A stretch of 64,000 nt of DNA, from the NCBI GenBank assembly GCA_031292175.1, contig JARLHQ010000002.1:1-64000 (forward strand), read 5' to 3'. Within the stretch, counting starts at the first letter, position 1, and each line of letters starts with the position of its first letter. The notes below the pieces were generated by a model. That model saw only the letters and a program-made list of their open reading frames with translations, made no database searches and was not told where the DNA came from. Shown one piece after another: positions 36,124 to 44,598 of the stretch. Both the position numbers and the translations under genes were made by a program. The stretch is from Humidesulfovibrio sp. (lineage in GTDB: Bacteria > Desulfobacterota > Desulfovibrionia > Desulfovibrionales > Desulfovibrionaceae).

Positions 36124-37350
36124 ATGGACATCCTCCTGCCGCTCAAAATCGCGGCGCGCGCCCTGCGCGTGAACCTCATGCGCTCATTTTTGACCATGCT
36201 GGGCATCATGATCGGCATCGGCGCGGTCATCGTCATGGTGGCCGTGGGCACCGGAGCGACCAAGCAGATCTCGGACCAGATCGCCACCATGGGCTCGAAC
36301 CTGCTGCTCATCCTGCCGGGGTCCACCACCAGCGGCGGCATCCGGGGCGGCATGGGCAGCCAGCCCACCCTCACCTACGACGACGTCAAGGCCATCCGCA
36401 CCGAGTGCCCGGCCGTGCTGCGCGTGGCCCCGGAGCTGCGCGGCACCGCCCAGATGGTGGCCGGCAACATGAACTGGTCCACGGAAATCACAGGCACCAC
36501 GCCGGACTTTTTGCAGATACGGGACTGGAAACTCGCCAGCGGCCGCGAGATGACCAGCGTGGACGTGGATTCCGGGCAGAAGGTCTGCATCCTGGGCCAG
36601 ACCGTGGCCCAGAACCTCTTCGGCGACGAGGACCCCACGGGCAAGCAGGTGCGCATCAAGGGCGTGCCGTTCCAGGTCATCGCCCTGCTGGAGGCCAAGG
36701 GCCGCAGCGCTCAGGGCACGGACCAGGACGACGTGGTCTTCATGCCCTTCAGCACGGCGCAGCGGAAGATCCTGGGCAACGCCTTCCCCGGCACCGTGGG
36801 CCCCACCCTGGTGCAGGCCGCGAGCCAGGCCAAGCTCTCGCAGGCGGAGACCGAGATCACCGCGCTACTGGACCAGCGCCACCGCGTGAGCGCCACCAAG
36901 GAGCGCGACTACAACGTGCGCAACCTCTCGGAGCTCCTGGCCGTGTCGCAACAGTCGGCCAAGACCATGTCCATGCTGCTCGGCGCGGTGGCCTCCATCT
37001 CGCTTCTGGTGGGCGGCATCGGCATCATGAACATCATGCTGGTCTCCGTCACCGAGCGCACGCGCGAGATCGGCATCCGCATGGCCATCGGCGCCAAGGA
37101 GCGTGACATCCTGCTTCAGTTCCTGGCCGAGGCCGTGCTCCTGACCCTGCTCGGCGGACTCATCGGCATCGCCCTCGGCGTGGCCGGAGCCTTTCTCATC
37201 TCGCAATTTCTCGGCTGGGCCACGCTCATCTCCAGCCAGTCCATCGTGCTGGCCGTTGTGTTCTCCAGCGCCATCGGCATCTTCTTCGGCTTCTATCCGG
37301 CGCGCAAGGCCGCGGCGCTCAACCCCATCGACGCCCTGCGCTACGAGTAG
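36124..37350 (+). CDS. MacB-type ABC transporter permease (FtsX fold)
   Basis: A 408-aa permease with four transmembrane segments: one near residue 25, a large periplasmic MacB_PCD domain (about 45-245), then three from about 285 to 400 (GGIGIMNIMLVSVTERTREI is the conserved cytoplasmic loop). It probably uses the mechanotransmission mechanism of MacB. GGAGG overlaps the preceding stop. No outer-membrane TolC gene is in the window. Substrate unknown. Confidence 0.92.
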   Translation: MDILLPLKIAARALRVNLMRSFLTMLGIMIGIGAVIVMVAVGTGATKQISDQIATMGSNLLLILPGSTTSGGIRGGMGSQPTLTYDDVKAIRTECPAVLRVAPELRGTAQMVAGNMNWSTEITGTTPDFLQIRDWKLASGREMTSVDVDSGQKVCILGQTVAQNLFGDEDPTGKQVRIKGVPFQVIALLEAKGRSAQGTDQDDVVFMPFSTAQRKILGNAFPGTVGPTLVQAASQAKLSQAETEITALLDQRHRVSATKERDYNVRNLSELLAVSQQSAKTMSMLLGAVASISLLVGGIGIMNIMLVSVTERTREIGIRMAIGAKERDILLQFLAEAVLLTLLGGLIGIALGVAGAFLISQFLGWATLISSQSIVLAVVFSSAIGIFFGFYPARKAAALNPIDALRYE

Positions 37351-37371
37351 CCCGGGGCTGGCGGCGGACGC

Positions 37372-37400
37372 AAAAAAAGGCGGGAAGACCCGCCTTTTTC
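37372..37400. terminator. Bidirectional terminator after the MacAB-type operon
   Basis: GGCGGG/CCCGCC stem with a 4-nt loop, seven A residues before and a T tract after. Confidence 0.85.
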
Positions 37401-37425
37401 TTTGCCCCGGACGGCCGCTCAAGCT

Positions 37426-38613
37426 TCAGTCCTCGTCCGTCTCGCAGGAGTTGGGGTCGAGGTCGAGCACCTCCTCGCCCCGGATGTAGTGCATGATGCG
37501 CGGGTTATCCACGGCGGAAAGCAGGTTGGCGATGGCCCCGCGCAGACGCTCCACACCGCCCAGCGCGCAGCCGATGAGCTCCACCTCGCGCGGCAGGTCG
37601 AACACCTTGGCCAGCTTGCGCAGCTCCTGGGGCGAGCCGGACTTCACGGCCAGCTCCATGTCCTCTTTCACCAGCTCCAGGCAGTTCTTAATGACCGAGA
37701 GCGCATTGTTGCCCACGTGCGCCATGCCGCCGGCCGCCTTGGCCAGGGCGTCGCGCCCCACCTCCAGCCGCGAGCCCACGGTGAGGGAGACGATGCGCGA
37801 ACTGTCGGACAGGAAGCTGTGGTCGTAGTGGCTGAAGAAGTCCACGGCGCGCGAGTAGAGCATGATGAGCCCGAAGGGCTTGGTGTCGTGCCCGCGCAGG
37901 ATGAAGGCCAGACGCGAACGGTAGCCCTCCTGGTAGGCCACGCAGTCGTAGGATTCGCCGCCGCGCTCGGAGCTCATGAGGTTATTTGAGAGCACGTAGC
38001 TCCACTGTTTCCCGGCCACGGCCTGCATCACCGGATGCCCGGGAATGCTCTCCTCCATGGCGCGCACCAGGATGGGCGTGCTGGTTCCGTGCAGGGTGTT
38101 GGCCGCCACGTTGATCCACTCGCCGCAGGCATCGCGCAGGCGGCAGACGAAGAGGTCCGCCTCCAGAAATTCGATGAGCACCTCGGCGCTCTGTTCCAGC
38201 ACTTCCTCGGAGGTCTGGAACTCGCCTCCGACGTTGATGAGCGCGTAGAGGATCTGCATGGTGAGCCCCTGCTCCTCATGCGAGCGGCGCAGGGTGCTGA
38301 ACTGTTTCTCCATCTGGGCCAGCTCCTGCCGGGCCTTGCTGCGGCGGCGCAGCCGCGTGGCGATGAGCTGGTCAAGCTTTAAGCGCGCATCGGCCAGCAT
38401 GGGCAGAAGCGAACGCCAGTCGAAAACAGTGGCGCGGGCGTCCACAAAGGTCGGCGTTTTTCCCGCAGCCTCCAGCCCGGCCTGGACGGAGCGCATGAGG
38501 TCGCACATGGCGCGGCGGGCTGCTGGCGGCGCGGCGGCCAATATGTCGAGAAGCTCCTCGCGGATGGGCAGAGGCGGGGCGGGACAGGCCTTGGGCTGAA
38601 TGCTGCGTGGCAT
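37426..38613 (-). CDS. GAF-domain protein with a histidine-kinase-like dimerisation helix pair and no ATPase domain
   Basis: A 395-aa cytoplasmic protein. Residues about 75-125 are helical; about 130-290 resemble a GAF sensor (ILYALINVGGEFQTSEEVLEQ through FGLIMLYSRAVDFFSHYD). Residues 300-385 contain GGMAHVGNNALSVIKNCLEL, close to a kinase H-box (candidate phospho-His), and a second helix (GCALGGVERLRGAIANLL), but the protein ends in an acidic tail with no ATP-binding domain. The start ATG 38613 has a weak ribosome site. It has its own promoter and a palindrome upstream. Confidence 0.7.
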   Translation of the reverse strand: MPRSIQPKACPAPPLPIREELLDILAAAPPAARRAMCDLMRSVQAGLEAAGKTPTFVDARATVFDWRSLLPMLADARLKLDQLIATRLRRRSKARQELAQMEKQFSTLRRSHEEQGLTMQILYALINVGGEFQTSEEVLEQSAEVLIEFLEADLFVCRLRDACGEWINVAANTLHGTSTPILVRAMEESIPGHPVMQAVAGKQWSYVLSNNLMSSERGGESYDCVAYQEGYRSRLAFILRGHDTKPFGLIMLYSRAVDFFSHYDHSFLSDSSRIVSLTVGSRLEVGRDALAKAAGGMAHVGNNALSVIKNCLELVKEDMELAVKSGSPQELRKLAKVFDLPREVELIGCALGGVERLRGAIANLLSAVDNPRIMHYIRGEEVLDLDPNSCETDED

Positions 38614-38681
38614 GCGAATATCTCGTGTGTAAACGGTATGGTTGTGGTTCCCGGCGGCAGGGATTGCCGCGAGTGCCAACC

Positions 38682-38709
38682 ACTATACCCCGCGCAATGG
38701 GTTTGGCAA
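38682..38709 (-). promoter_or_regulatory. Promoter of the GAF/DHp gene
   Basis: Minus-strand -35 TTGCCA (38704-38709) and -10 TATAGT (38682-38687), 16 nt apart; the start codon is about 60 nt past the predicted transcript start. Confidence 0.7.
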
Positions 38710-38712
38710 GCC

Positions 38713-38732
38713 TTGTGCGCAATTGTGCACAA
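38713..38732. promoter_or_regulatory. Operator-like palindrome TTGTGC-N8-GCACAA
   Basis: A perfect 6+6 inverted repeat directly upstream of the -35 of the GAF/DHp promoter, centred about 46 nt from the predicted start, the usual place for an activator such as a CRP/FNR-type protein. The half-site differs from TTGTGA. Confidence 0.5.
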
Positions 38733-38756
38733 AGGCACAAGCCGGAGCCGGAAGGG

Positions 38757-38898
38757 CTAGCCCCGGGGCAGCCCCTTTCCGCGCCCTGCGCCGTCCACAT
38801 CGAAAAAGCCGATGGTCTCCTGCAGCTGCTCCGCCTGGGCGGACAAGACGTCCGAGGTGGCGGCCATCTGCTCCGAGGCGGCGGCGTTCTGCTGGAGA
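38757..38898 (-). pseudogene. C-terminal remnant of a methyl-accepting chemotaxis protein gene
   Basis: Reading toward the TAG at 38757-38759 gives 46 residues beginning QQNAAASEQMAATSDVLSAQ and continuing AEQLQETIGFFDVDG, the characteristic C-terminal tail of chemoreceptors. Similarity begins abruptly near 38898, where the LysR gene ends in another frame. There is no start codon, signalling core or sensor domain. It is the leftover of a receptor gene removed by deletion or by arrival of the LysR region. Confidence 0.75.
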
Positions 38899-38917
38899 TC
38901 AGGCGCGAGGCCAGGGC

Positions 38918-39811
38918 TCAGATGGCGGCGAGGTCCAGGAGGATTTGGGCGGCGGGATGCTCCGCGCCGCTGCGCCAGGCCGCGGCCATCTCCACCACGG
39001 GCAGGCCGGGCGCGAGCGGACGCAGCACAACGCCCCGGCGCAGCCAGTCGGACGCGGAGGCGGGCACCAGGCAGACCCCGAACCCGGCCGCCACCAGGGC
39101 CAGGGAGGCGTGTTTTCCCGGGGCCTCCTGCGCCACCCTCGGTTCCGCTCCTGCGGAGCGCAGGGCGGCGAGCATGGCGTCGTGCAGCGCAGGCATGGAC
39201 GCGCGCGCAAAAAGAATGAGCGGCTCGTTTCCGGCCTCGCGCAGGGGCACCACGGACAAATGCGCCAGCCGATGCCCCTCGGGCATCGCCAGCACGTAGG
39301 GCTCCCGCGCCACCAGCCGCGTGGCCAAGCCATCACGCCGCTGCCCCGCCCCCTCCTGGGCATCAAGCAAGCGGATGAAGGCCAGGTCCAGCCGCCCGGC
39401 GCGAAGTTCCTCGATCTGCGCGGGAGTGGACAGCTCGCGCAGACGCAGCGCCACGTGCGGCCGCGCGGCACGAAAGGCCGCCAGGGCCCGGCAGAGCACC
39501 GCGTCCATCACCGGGTTCATATAGCCAAGCACCAGCTCCCCGGCCTCGCCGGCATGGACGCGCCGGACCAGGCGGCCGGCCTCCTCCACCCGCGCCAGCA
39601 CGCCCCGCGCCTCTGCCAGATAGGCCTCGCCAGCCGGAGTGAGCCGCACGCTGCGGCTGGTGCGCGCAAACAGCTGCGCCCCAAGCTCGTCCTCCAGGGC
39701 GCGTATCTGCTGGCTCAAAGGCGGTTGGGCCATATGCAGGCGGTCGGCCGCGCGGCCGAAGTGCAGTTCCTCGGCCACGGCCACAAAATAGCGCAGGTGT
39801 CGCAATTCCAT
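38918..39811 (-). CDS. LysR-family transcriptional regulator
   Basis: A 297-aa LysR regulator starting MELRHLRYFVAVAEELHFG, with the helix-turn-helix AADRLHMAQPPLSQQIRALED at about 20-40 and an effector domain from about 90. The ATG at 39811 is used; TTG 39817 is possible. It is divergent from the carboxymuconolactone-decarboxylase-like gene, the usual LysR-target arrangement. It overwrites the upstream end of a chemoreceptor remnant at its own 3' end. Confidence 0.92.
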   Translation of the reverse strand: MELRHLRYFVAVAEELHFGRAADRLHMAQPPLSQQIRALEDELGAQLFARTSRSVRLTPAGEAYLAEARGVLARVEEAGRLVRRVHAGEAGELVLGYMNPVMDAVLCRALAAFRAARPHVALRLRELSTPAQIEELRAGRLDLAFIRLLDAQEGAGQRRDGLATRLVAREPYVLAMPEGHRLAHLSVVPLREAGNEPLILFARASMPALHDAMLAALRSAGAEPRVAQEAPGKHASLALVAAGFGVCLVPASASDWLRRGVVLRPLAPGLPVVEMAAAWRSGAEHPAAQILLDLAAI

Positions 39812-39864
39812 GATCAAGACGTAATACCTCTCAATCTGACGAGCAAGTAATATTTCACATACCG

Positions 39865-39893
39865 TTTACCTGTCCGTAGAGTCGTGCCATACA
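39865..39893 (+). promoter_or_regulatory. Possible promoter of the CMD-like gene
   Basis: -35 TTTACC (39865-39870) and -10 CATACA (39888-39893), 17 nt apart, in the divergent LysR intergenic region. Both boxes are imperfect, as expected for an activated promoter. Confidence 0.45.
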
Positions 39894-39988
39894 CAGGGTG
39901 GGACCAAAGGATGGGGCTTTAGGCCCCGGCCCCCTGTCCATCATCTTAGGCCCGTCCAGCGGACGGCGCGCAAGCAGAAGGAGAGGAT

Positions 39989-40798
39989 ATGGCATCCGAA
40001 CGTCTGAATATCGGCCGCGAGCAGCTGGCGCGACTTAACCCGAACGCCGAGGACGCCCTGCACGCGGCGCTCGACGGCATCGCCCCGGACATGGTGGAAT
40101 TGGTGGTGGCCTTCGGCTACGGCGACATCTATGCCCGGCCCGGGCTGGCCACCGCGGACCGGCAGATTGCAACCATCGCCGCGCTGACGGCCCTGGGCAA
40201 CGCCGAGCCGCAGCTCTTTTTCCACATCGACGGCGGGGTGAACGCGGGCTTGTCCCCGCAGGAGATCGTGGAGGCGCTGTATGTCTGCACCATATTTGCC
40301 GGATTCCCGGCGGGTCTGAACGCCCTGGCCGTGGCCCGGCGGGTGTTCGAAGCGCGGGGCGTCATAATGGACGCGCCGGCTCCCTCCTTGCCGGCACAGG
40401 GGAGCGAGCGCCGCGCGCGGGGGTTGGCCGCCCTGGAGGCCACGAGCAAGGGCGCGGGCCAGGCGGTGGTGGACATGCTGGCTGACATCGCCCCGGACAT
40501 GGCCGGGTTCATCCTGGACTTCTCGTACGGCGACGTGATCGCGCGGCCGGGACTTTCGCCCCGGCGCAAGGAGATCGCCATGGTCGCGGCGGCCATGGCG
40601 CGCGGCACCATGCGTCCGCAGCTCAAGGTCCACGCCCACGCGGGGCTGCACGTGGGCCTTACCCGGCGAGAGCTGACGGAAATCGCGATACAGATGGCGG
40701 GCTACGCGGGCTTCCCGGCCAGCCTGAATGCGCTGGCCGCCCTGCGCGAGGTCTTTGCCGAGGCCGGGGCTGAGACAAGCGCCGAGACGGAAAAATAG
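39989..40798 (+). CDS. Tandem carboxymuconolactone-decarboxylase-like (AhpD fold) protein
   Basis: A 269-aa protein with two CMD-like repeats, about 25-125 (RQIATIAALTALGN, HIDGGVNAGLSPQEIVEALY) and about 150-255 (RKEIAMVAAAMARG, HAGLHVGLTRRELTEIAIQM). Neither repeat has the CxxC of AhpD peroxidase, so it is more likely a decarboxylase- or lactonase-type enzyme or a binding protein. GGAGAGG precedes the ATG. Control by the divergent LysR is inferred. Confidence 0.82.
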   Translation: MASERLNIGREQLARLNPNAEDALHAALDGIAPDMVELVVAFGYGDIYARPGLATADRQIATIAALTALGNAEPQLFFHIDGGVNAGLSPQEIVEALYVCTIFAGFPAGLNALAVARRVFEARGVIMDAPAPSLPAQGSERRARGLAALEATSKGAGQAVVDMLADIAPDMAGFILDFSYGDVIARPGLSPRRKEIAMVAAAMARGTMRPQLKVHAHAGLHVGLTRRELTEIAIQMAGYAGFPASLNALAALREVFAEAGAETSAETEK

Positions 40799-40916
40799 CG
40801 CCCGGCCGACAGGCGAAAACCGGGCGCGACGCCCCGCCTGGGCCACAGCAGGGCTTCTGACGCCAGCATTCCCGCCAGCGGACAATGCCCCGCGCGAGCG
40901 GACAAGAGCCGGGCAC

Positions 40917-40956
40917 AAAAAAGGGGCGGACCATCCGAGGTGATGGTCCGCCCCTT
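40917..40956 (-). terminator. Terminator after livF
   Basis: A perfect 15-bp stem (40921-40935 with 40942-40956) and a T tract on the minus strand, 26 nt past the livF stop. Confidence 0.9.
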
Positions 40957-40981
40957 GGCGTCTGTTTTGGTTTGGCGAGGC

Positions 40982-41716
40982 TTAGCCGCCCAGGTAGGCC
41001 TTCTTGACCTCCGGATCGGCCAGCAGCTCTTCCGAGGTGCCATGGGCCACGATCTCGCCCGTGTCCAGCACGTAGCCACGGTGGGCGAAGCGCAGGGCCA
41101 GGTTGGCGTTCTGCTCGATGAGCAGGATGGTCAGCCCGCTCTGGTTCAGCTCCCTCAAGGTGCGGAACATGTCGTACATCAGAAGCGGGGCCAGGCCCAT
41201 GCTCGGCTCGTCCAGCATGAGGAAGCCGCACTTGGTCATGATGGCGCGGCCCAGGGCCAGCATCTGCTGCTCGCCGCCGGAGAGCGACTCGCTGCGCTGC
41301 TTCTTGCGTTCGGCCAGGCGCGGGAAGAGCTGGTACACGCGCTCATAGTCGCGGTGGATGGCCTCATGCCCGTCGGTGCGGGCATAGGTGGCCAGCTTCA
41401 GGTTCTCCTCCACGGTGAGGTTGCCGAAGATCCGGCGTCCTTCGGGCACCAGGGCCATGTCCAGATCGCTCACCACCTTGTGCGGGGGCATGTTGAGCAG
41501 GCTCTGGCCCTTGTAGAGGATGTCGCCCTCGGTGACACGCGGAGCCTCCGGAGGTGGCAGCCGGCAGATGCTCATAAGCGTCGTGGACTTGCCAGCGCCG
41601 TTGGCGCCAATCAAGGTCACGATCTCGCCCTCCTTCACGTCGAAGGAGATGCCGTGCAGGGCCTCGATATTTCCGTAACGGACCTTCAGGTTTTTGACTT
41701 CAAGGAGCGTGTTCAA
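40982..41716 (-). CDS. livF: Branched-chain amino acid ABC transporter ATPase LivF
   Basis: A 244-aa ATPase: Walker A GANGAGKST, signature LSGGEQQMLALGRA, Walker B FLMLDEPSMGLAP. The start is TTG 41716, overlapping the livG stop (TTGA), with GGAG about 10 nt before. It is the last gene of livK-livH-livM-livG-livF. Confidence 0.93.
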   Translation of the reverse strand: MNTLLEVKNLKVRYGNIEALHGISFDVKEGEIVTLIGANGAGKSTTLMSICRLPPPEAPRVTEGDILYKGQSLLNMPPHKVVSDLDMALVPEGRRIFGNLTVEENLKLATYARTDGHEAIHRDYERVYQLFPRLAERKKQRSESLSGGEQQMLALGRAIMTKCGFLMLDEPSMGLAPLLMYDMFRTLRELNQSGLTILLIEQNANLALRFAHRGYVLDTGEIVAHGTSEELLADPEVKKAYLGG

Positions 41717-42480
41717 ATCGTATCGTCTCCGAGGTAGGCTTTGATGACGGCGTGGTTCTTCTGAATTTCTTCAGGATTTCCATCGGCGATGGTTGTGCCG
41801 AAGTCCACGACCTTGATGCGCGAGCACAGGCTCATGACCACTTTCATCTGGTGTTCGATCATCCAGATGGTCACCGGGAAGGTGTCGTGGATCCAGCGCA
41901 CCAGCTTGATGAGTCCTTCCACGTCGGCGGAATTCAGTCCCGCGGCGGGCTCGTCCAGCAGCAAGAGCGAAGGCTTGACCGACATGGCCCGGGCGATCTC
42001 CACCCGGCGCTGCACGCCATACGGCAGGTTGCGCGGAAGCTCATAGGCGCAGTCCTTCAGGCCCATGGCCTCCAGAAGCTCCCAGGCGATGTCGTCGATC
42101 GCCTTTTCACGCAACATGTAGTTCTTTGTGCGCAGGAAGCAGTCCACCAGGCTGTAGCCCAGGCGGTAGTGCTGGGCGATGCGGATGTTGTCGAGCACAT
42201 GCATCTCGCTCCAGAGGCGGATGCCCTGAAAGGTGCGCGCCACGCCAAGGCCGGTCACCTGATGGGGGCGGAGGCCCTTGGTGTCCTTGCCCTTCAGGCG
42301 GATGGAGCCCTCGCTCGGCTGGTAGAAGCCGGAGATGAGGTTGAACACCGTGGTCTTGCCCGCGCCGTTGGGCCCGATGAGGGCCACCAGCTCGCGCTCG
42401 CCAAGCTCGATATTGAAGTCGTTCACCGCGATGAGACCGCCGAAGCGGCGCGTGAGTCCTTTGATCTCAAGAAGCGACAT
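41713..42480 (-). CDS. livG: Branched-chain amino acid ABC transporter ATPase LivG
   Basis: A 255-aa ATPase with Walker A GPNGAGKTT, the LivG-type insert with ARTFQGIRLWSEM, LPYGVQRRVEIARA as signature region and Walker B LLLLDEPAAGLN. It pairs with LivF on the LivHM permeases. The ATG at 42480 is 15 nt after livM. Confidence 0.94.
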   Translation of the reverse strand: MSLLEIKGLTRRFGGLIAVNDFNIELGERELVALIGPNGAGKTTVFNLISGFYQPSEGSIRLKGKDTKGLRPHQVTGLGVARTFQGIRLWSEMHVLDNIRIAQHYRLGYSLVDCFLRTKNYMLREKAIDDIAWELLEAMGLKDCAYELPRNLPYGVQRRVEIARAMSVKPSLLLLDEPAAGLNSADVEGLIKLVRWIHDTFPVTIWMIEHQMKVVMSLCSRIKVVDFGTTIADGNPEEIQKNHAVIKAYLGDDTI

Positions 42481-42495
42481 GCTGTCTCCGGCTCG

Positions 42496-43509
42496 CTATT
42501 TGAAGGAATAGTACTTGCGCAGTTTGGGGAACAAATCCGACAGCTCCTTGTTGCCCATGATGCCTTCTGGCCGGAACTGCATGAGCAAAATGAGCAGAAG
42601 CGGGATGACCACCCATTTCCAGACGTCCAGGAAGCGCAGGGCCTCCATGAGCACCGTGTAGAGAATGGCCGCGATCGCCGCGCCGGAAAGGGAGCCCATG
42701 CCACCCAGGTAGACCATGACCATGACCTCGGTGGAGCGCATGATGTCAAAGCTTTGCGGGTTCACGTAGCCCAGAACCTGGGCGTACAGGCCGCCCGCCA
42801 GGCCGGCCAGTCCGGAGGACAGCATGAAGGCGATGAGCTTCATGCGGTTGGTGTCCACGCTCATGATCTCGGCCGCGATCTCGTCCTGGCAGATGGCGGG
42901 CACGCCCTTGCCCAGGGTGGAGGACACGAAGCGCCGCAGCAGCCACACGGTGAACACCGTGCCCAGGAGCACGAAGATGAGCACCCAGGGGATGTCCAGC
43001 ATGGACTGCATGGCGCGTTCCGTGGCGCTCATGCCCATGAAGCCTCTGGGGCCGCCGATGATCTCCATGTTGTTGATGGCCGAGATGACGATGTAGTTGG
43101 CCGCCAGGGTGATGATGGCCAGGTAGTCGCCACGGGTCTTGAAGGACGGGATGGCGACCACAAGCCCGGCCACGGAGGAGGCGGCGGAGCCGGCGACAAG
43201 CGCCAGCGGGAAGCCGATGAAGGCGAACTGGGGCGGCAGAAGCGGCGCGCCCAGGATGTGGTTCTTGCTGAACATGAGCACGGTGCAGATGGAGGACACG
43301 TAGGCCCCCACGCACATGAATCCGCCGTGGCCGCAGGAGAACTCGCCCATGTAGCCGTTCACCAGGTTCAGGCTGGAGGCGAGGATGACGTTGACGCCCA
43401 TGAACATGAGCACGGAGATGTAGTACTGATCGAGAATATGGAACTGCGCGCACAGGACCAGAAGGATGATGCCCGCGAAGATGGCGATGGTGGCGACGTG
43501 TTTCTGCAT
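42496..43509 (-). CDS. livM: Branched-chain amino acid ABC transporter permease LivM
   Basis: About 337 aa, multi-span, with NLVNGYMGEFSCGHGGFMCVGAY at its start region and the EAA-like loop GKGVPAICQDEIAAEIMSVD. The ATG at 43509 is used; a GTG at 43518 is equally possible. It follows livH by about 15 nt. Confidence 0.92.
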   Translation of the reverse strand: MQKHVATIAIFAGIILLVLCAQFHILDQYYISVLMFMGVNVILASSLNLVNGYMGEFSCGHGGFMCVGAYVSSICTVLMFSKNHILGAPLLPPQFAFIGFPLALVAGSAASSVAGLVVAIPSFKTRGDYLAIITLAANYIVISAINNMEIIGGPRGFMGMSATERAMQSMLDIPWVLIFVLLGTVFTVWLLRRFVSSTLGKGVPAICQDEIAAEIMSVDTNRMKLIAFMLSSGLAGLAGGLYAQVLGYVNPQSFDIMRSTEVMVMVYLGGMGSLSGAAIAAILYTVLMEALRFLDVWKWVVIPLLLILLMQFRPEGIMGNKELSDLFPKLRKYYSFK

Positions 43510-43523
43510 TGTGATCACTCTGC

Positions 43524-44447
43524 CTAGATCTTCGTGGTCTGGGCGACGCCGAAGATGCCCGTGGGTCTGAGCCAGAGAATGATCAGCAGCACCGAGAAGG
43601 CGAACAGGTCGCGCAGGGTGCTGGGGAACACGGCCACGACGCCGATCTCAATGAAGCCCAGCAGGAACCCGCCCACGATGGCCCCCCGGATGTCGCCGAT
43701 GCCGCCGACGACCGCGGCGATGAAGGCCTTCCAGCCGATAAGCGCGCCCATGTAAGGTTCGAGAATGGGGTAGCTCATGGCGAACAAAATTCCGGCCAGC
43801 CCCGCCATGGCGGACCCCAGCACGAAGGTGACCACAATAATGGTGTCCAGCGGGATGCCCATGAGCGGAATGGCAAATTTGTCATAACTGATGCCGCGCA
43901 TGGCCATGCCGATCTTCGTCTTGGTGACGATGAACTGCAGGAGCAGGAACACCAGGATGGAGGCCACGATGACGATGACCTTGAGGTTCGTCACGGTGAC
44001 ACCGTGCAGGTTCCAGATCACCTTGTCGATCATGTCCGGAAAGCGCTTGCGGCTGGCGCCCAGGAGGGCCAGGTTGCCGTTCTCCAGCACCAGTCCAGCC
44101 ATAAGGGCGGTGATGACCACGTAGAGCCGGTCCGCGCCCTTGCGCCGCAGCGGCCGGTAGGCCGTGCGTTCAAGCGTCACGCCGACCAGGGCGGTCAGGA
44201 TCATGGTGACGGGCACGGTGATGGCCAGCGCCAGCCCCGGATCCATGTGCAGCCCGAGGTTCAACCCGCCAATGCCCAGGAGCGTCACGGCCACAAAGTA
44301 GGCCAGGTACGCGCCGACCATGAAGATGTCGCCGTGGGCGAAATTGATGAGGCGGAGCACGCCGTACACAAGGGTGTAGCCCAAGGCGATCAGGGCGTAA
44401 AAACTGCCGAACTGCAACGCGTTCAGGATATTCTGAAAAATTTCCAC
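43524..44447 (-). CDS. livH: Branched-chain amino acid ABC transporter permease LivH
   Basis: A 307-aa permease starting VEIFQNILNALQFGSFYAL with about eight hydrophobic segments and the conserved LGYTLVYGVLRLINFAHGD. The start is GTG 44447 with AAGGTG before it; the 70-residue upstream extension is arginine-rich without membrane character and crosses a hairpin, so it is rejected. Confidence 0.92.
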   Translation of the reverse strand: MEIFQNILNALQFGSFYALIALGYTLVYGVLRLINFAHGDIFMVGAYLAYFVAVTLLGIGGLNLGLHMDPGLALAITVPVTMILTALVGVTLERTAYRPLRRKGADRLYVVITALMAGLVLENGNLALLGASRKRFPDMIDKVIWNLHGVTVTNLKVIVIVASILVFLLLQFIVTKTKIGMAMRGISYDKFAIPLMGIPLDTIIVVTFVLGSAMAGLAGILFAMSYPILEPYMGALIGWKAFIAAVVGGIGDIRGAIVGGFLLGFIEIGVVAVFPSTLRDLFAFSVLLIILWLRPTGIFGVAQTTKI

Positions 44448-44534
44448 CAGGGGCACCTTGGCTTTGAAGTGATGCTTGCGCGCGGCGTGCCTTGGGACCG
44501 CCTTGCGGCGGGGATGGGTGCGGGCTAGGCCGCG

Positions 44535-44582
44535 GCGCAAAACGAAACGGGCGGGGACCTCAGGGATGGGGCCCCCGCCCGT
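44535..44582 (-). terminator. Partial terminator between livK and livH
   Basis: ACGGGCGGGG (44547-44556) pairs with 44573-44582, followed on the minus strand by TTTCGTTTT. It lies just after livK and would favour excess binding protein over permease. Confidence 0.65.
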
Positions 44583-44598
44583 GATCATGCCAGTTCGT

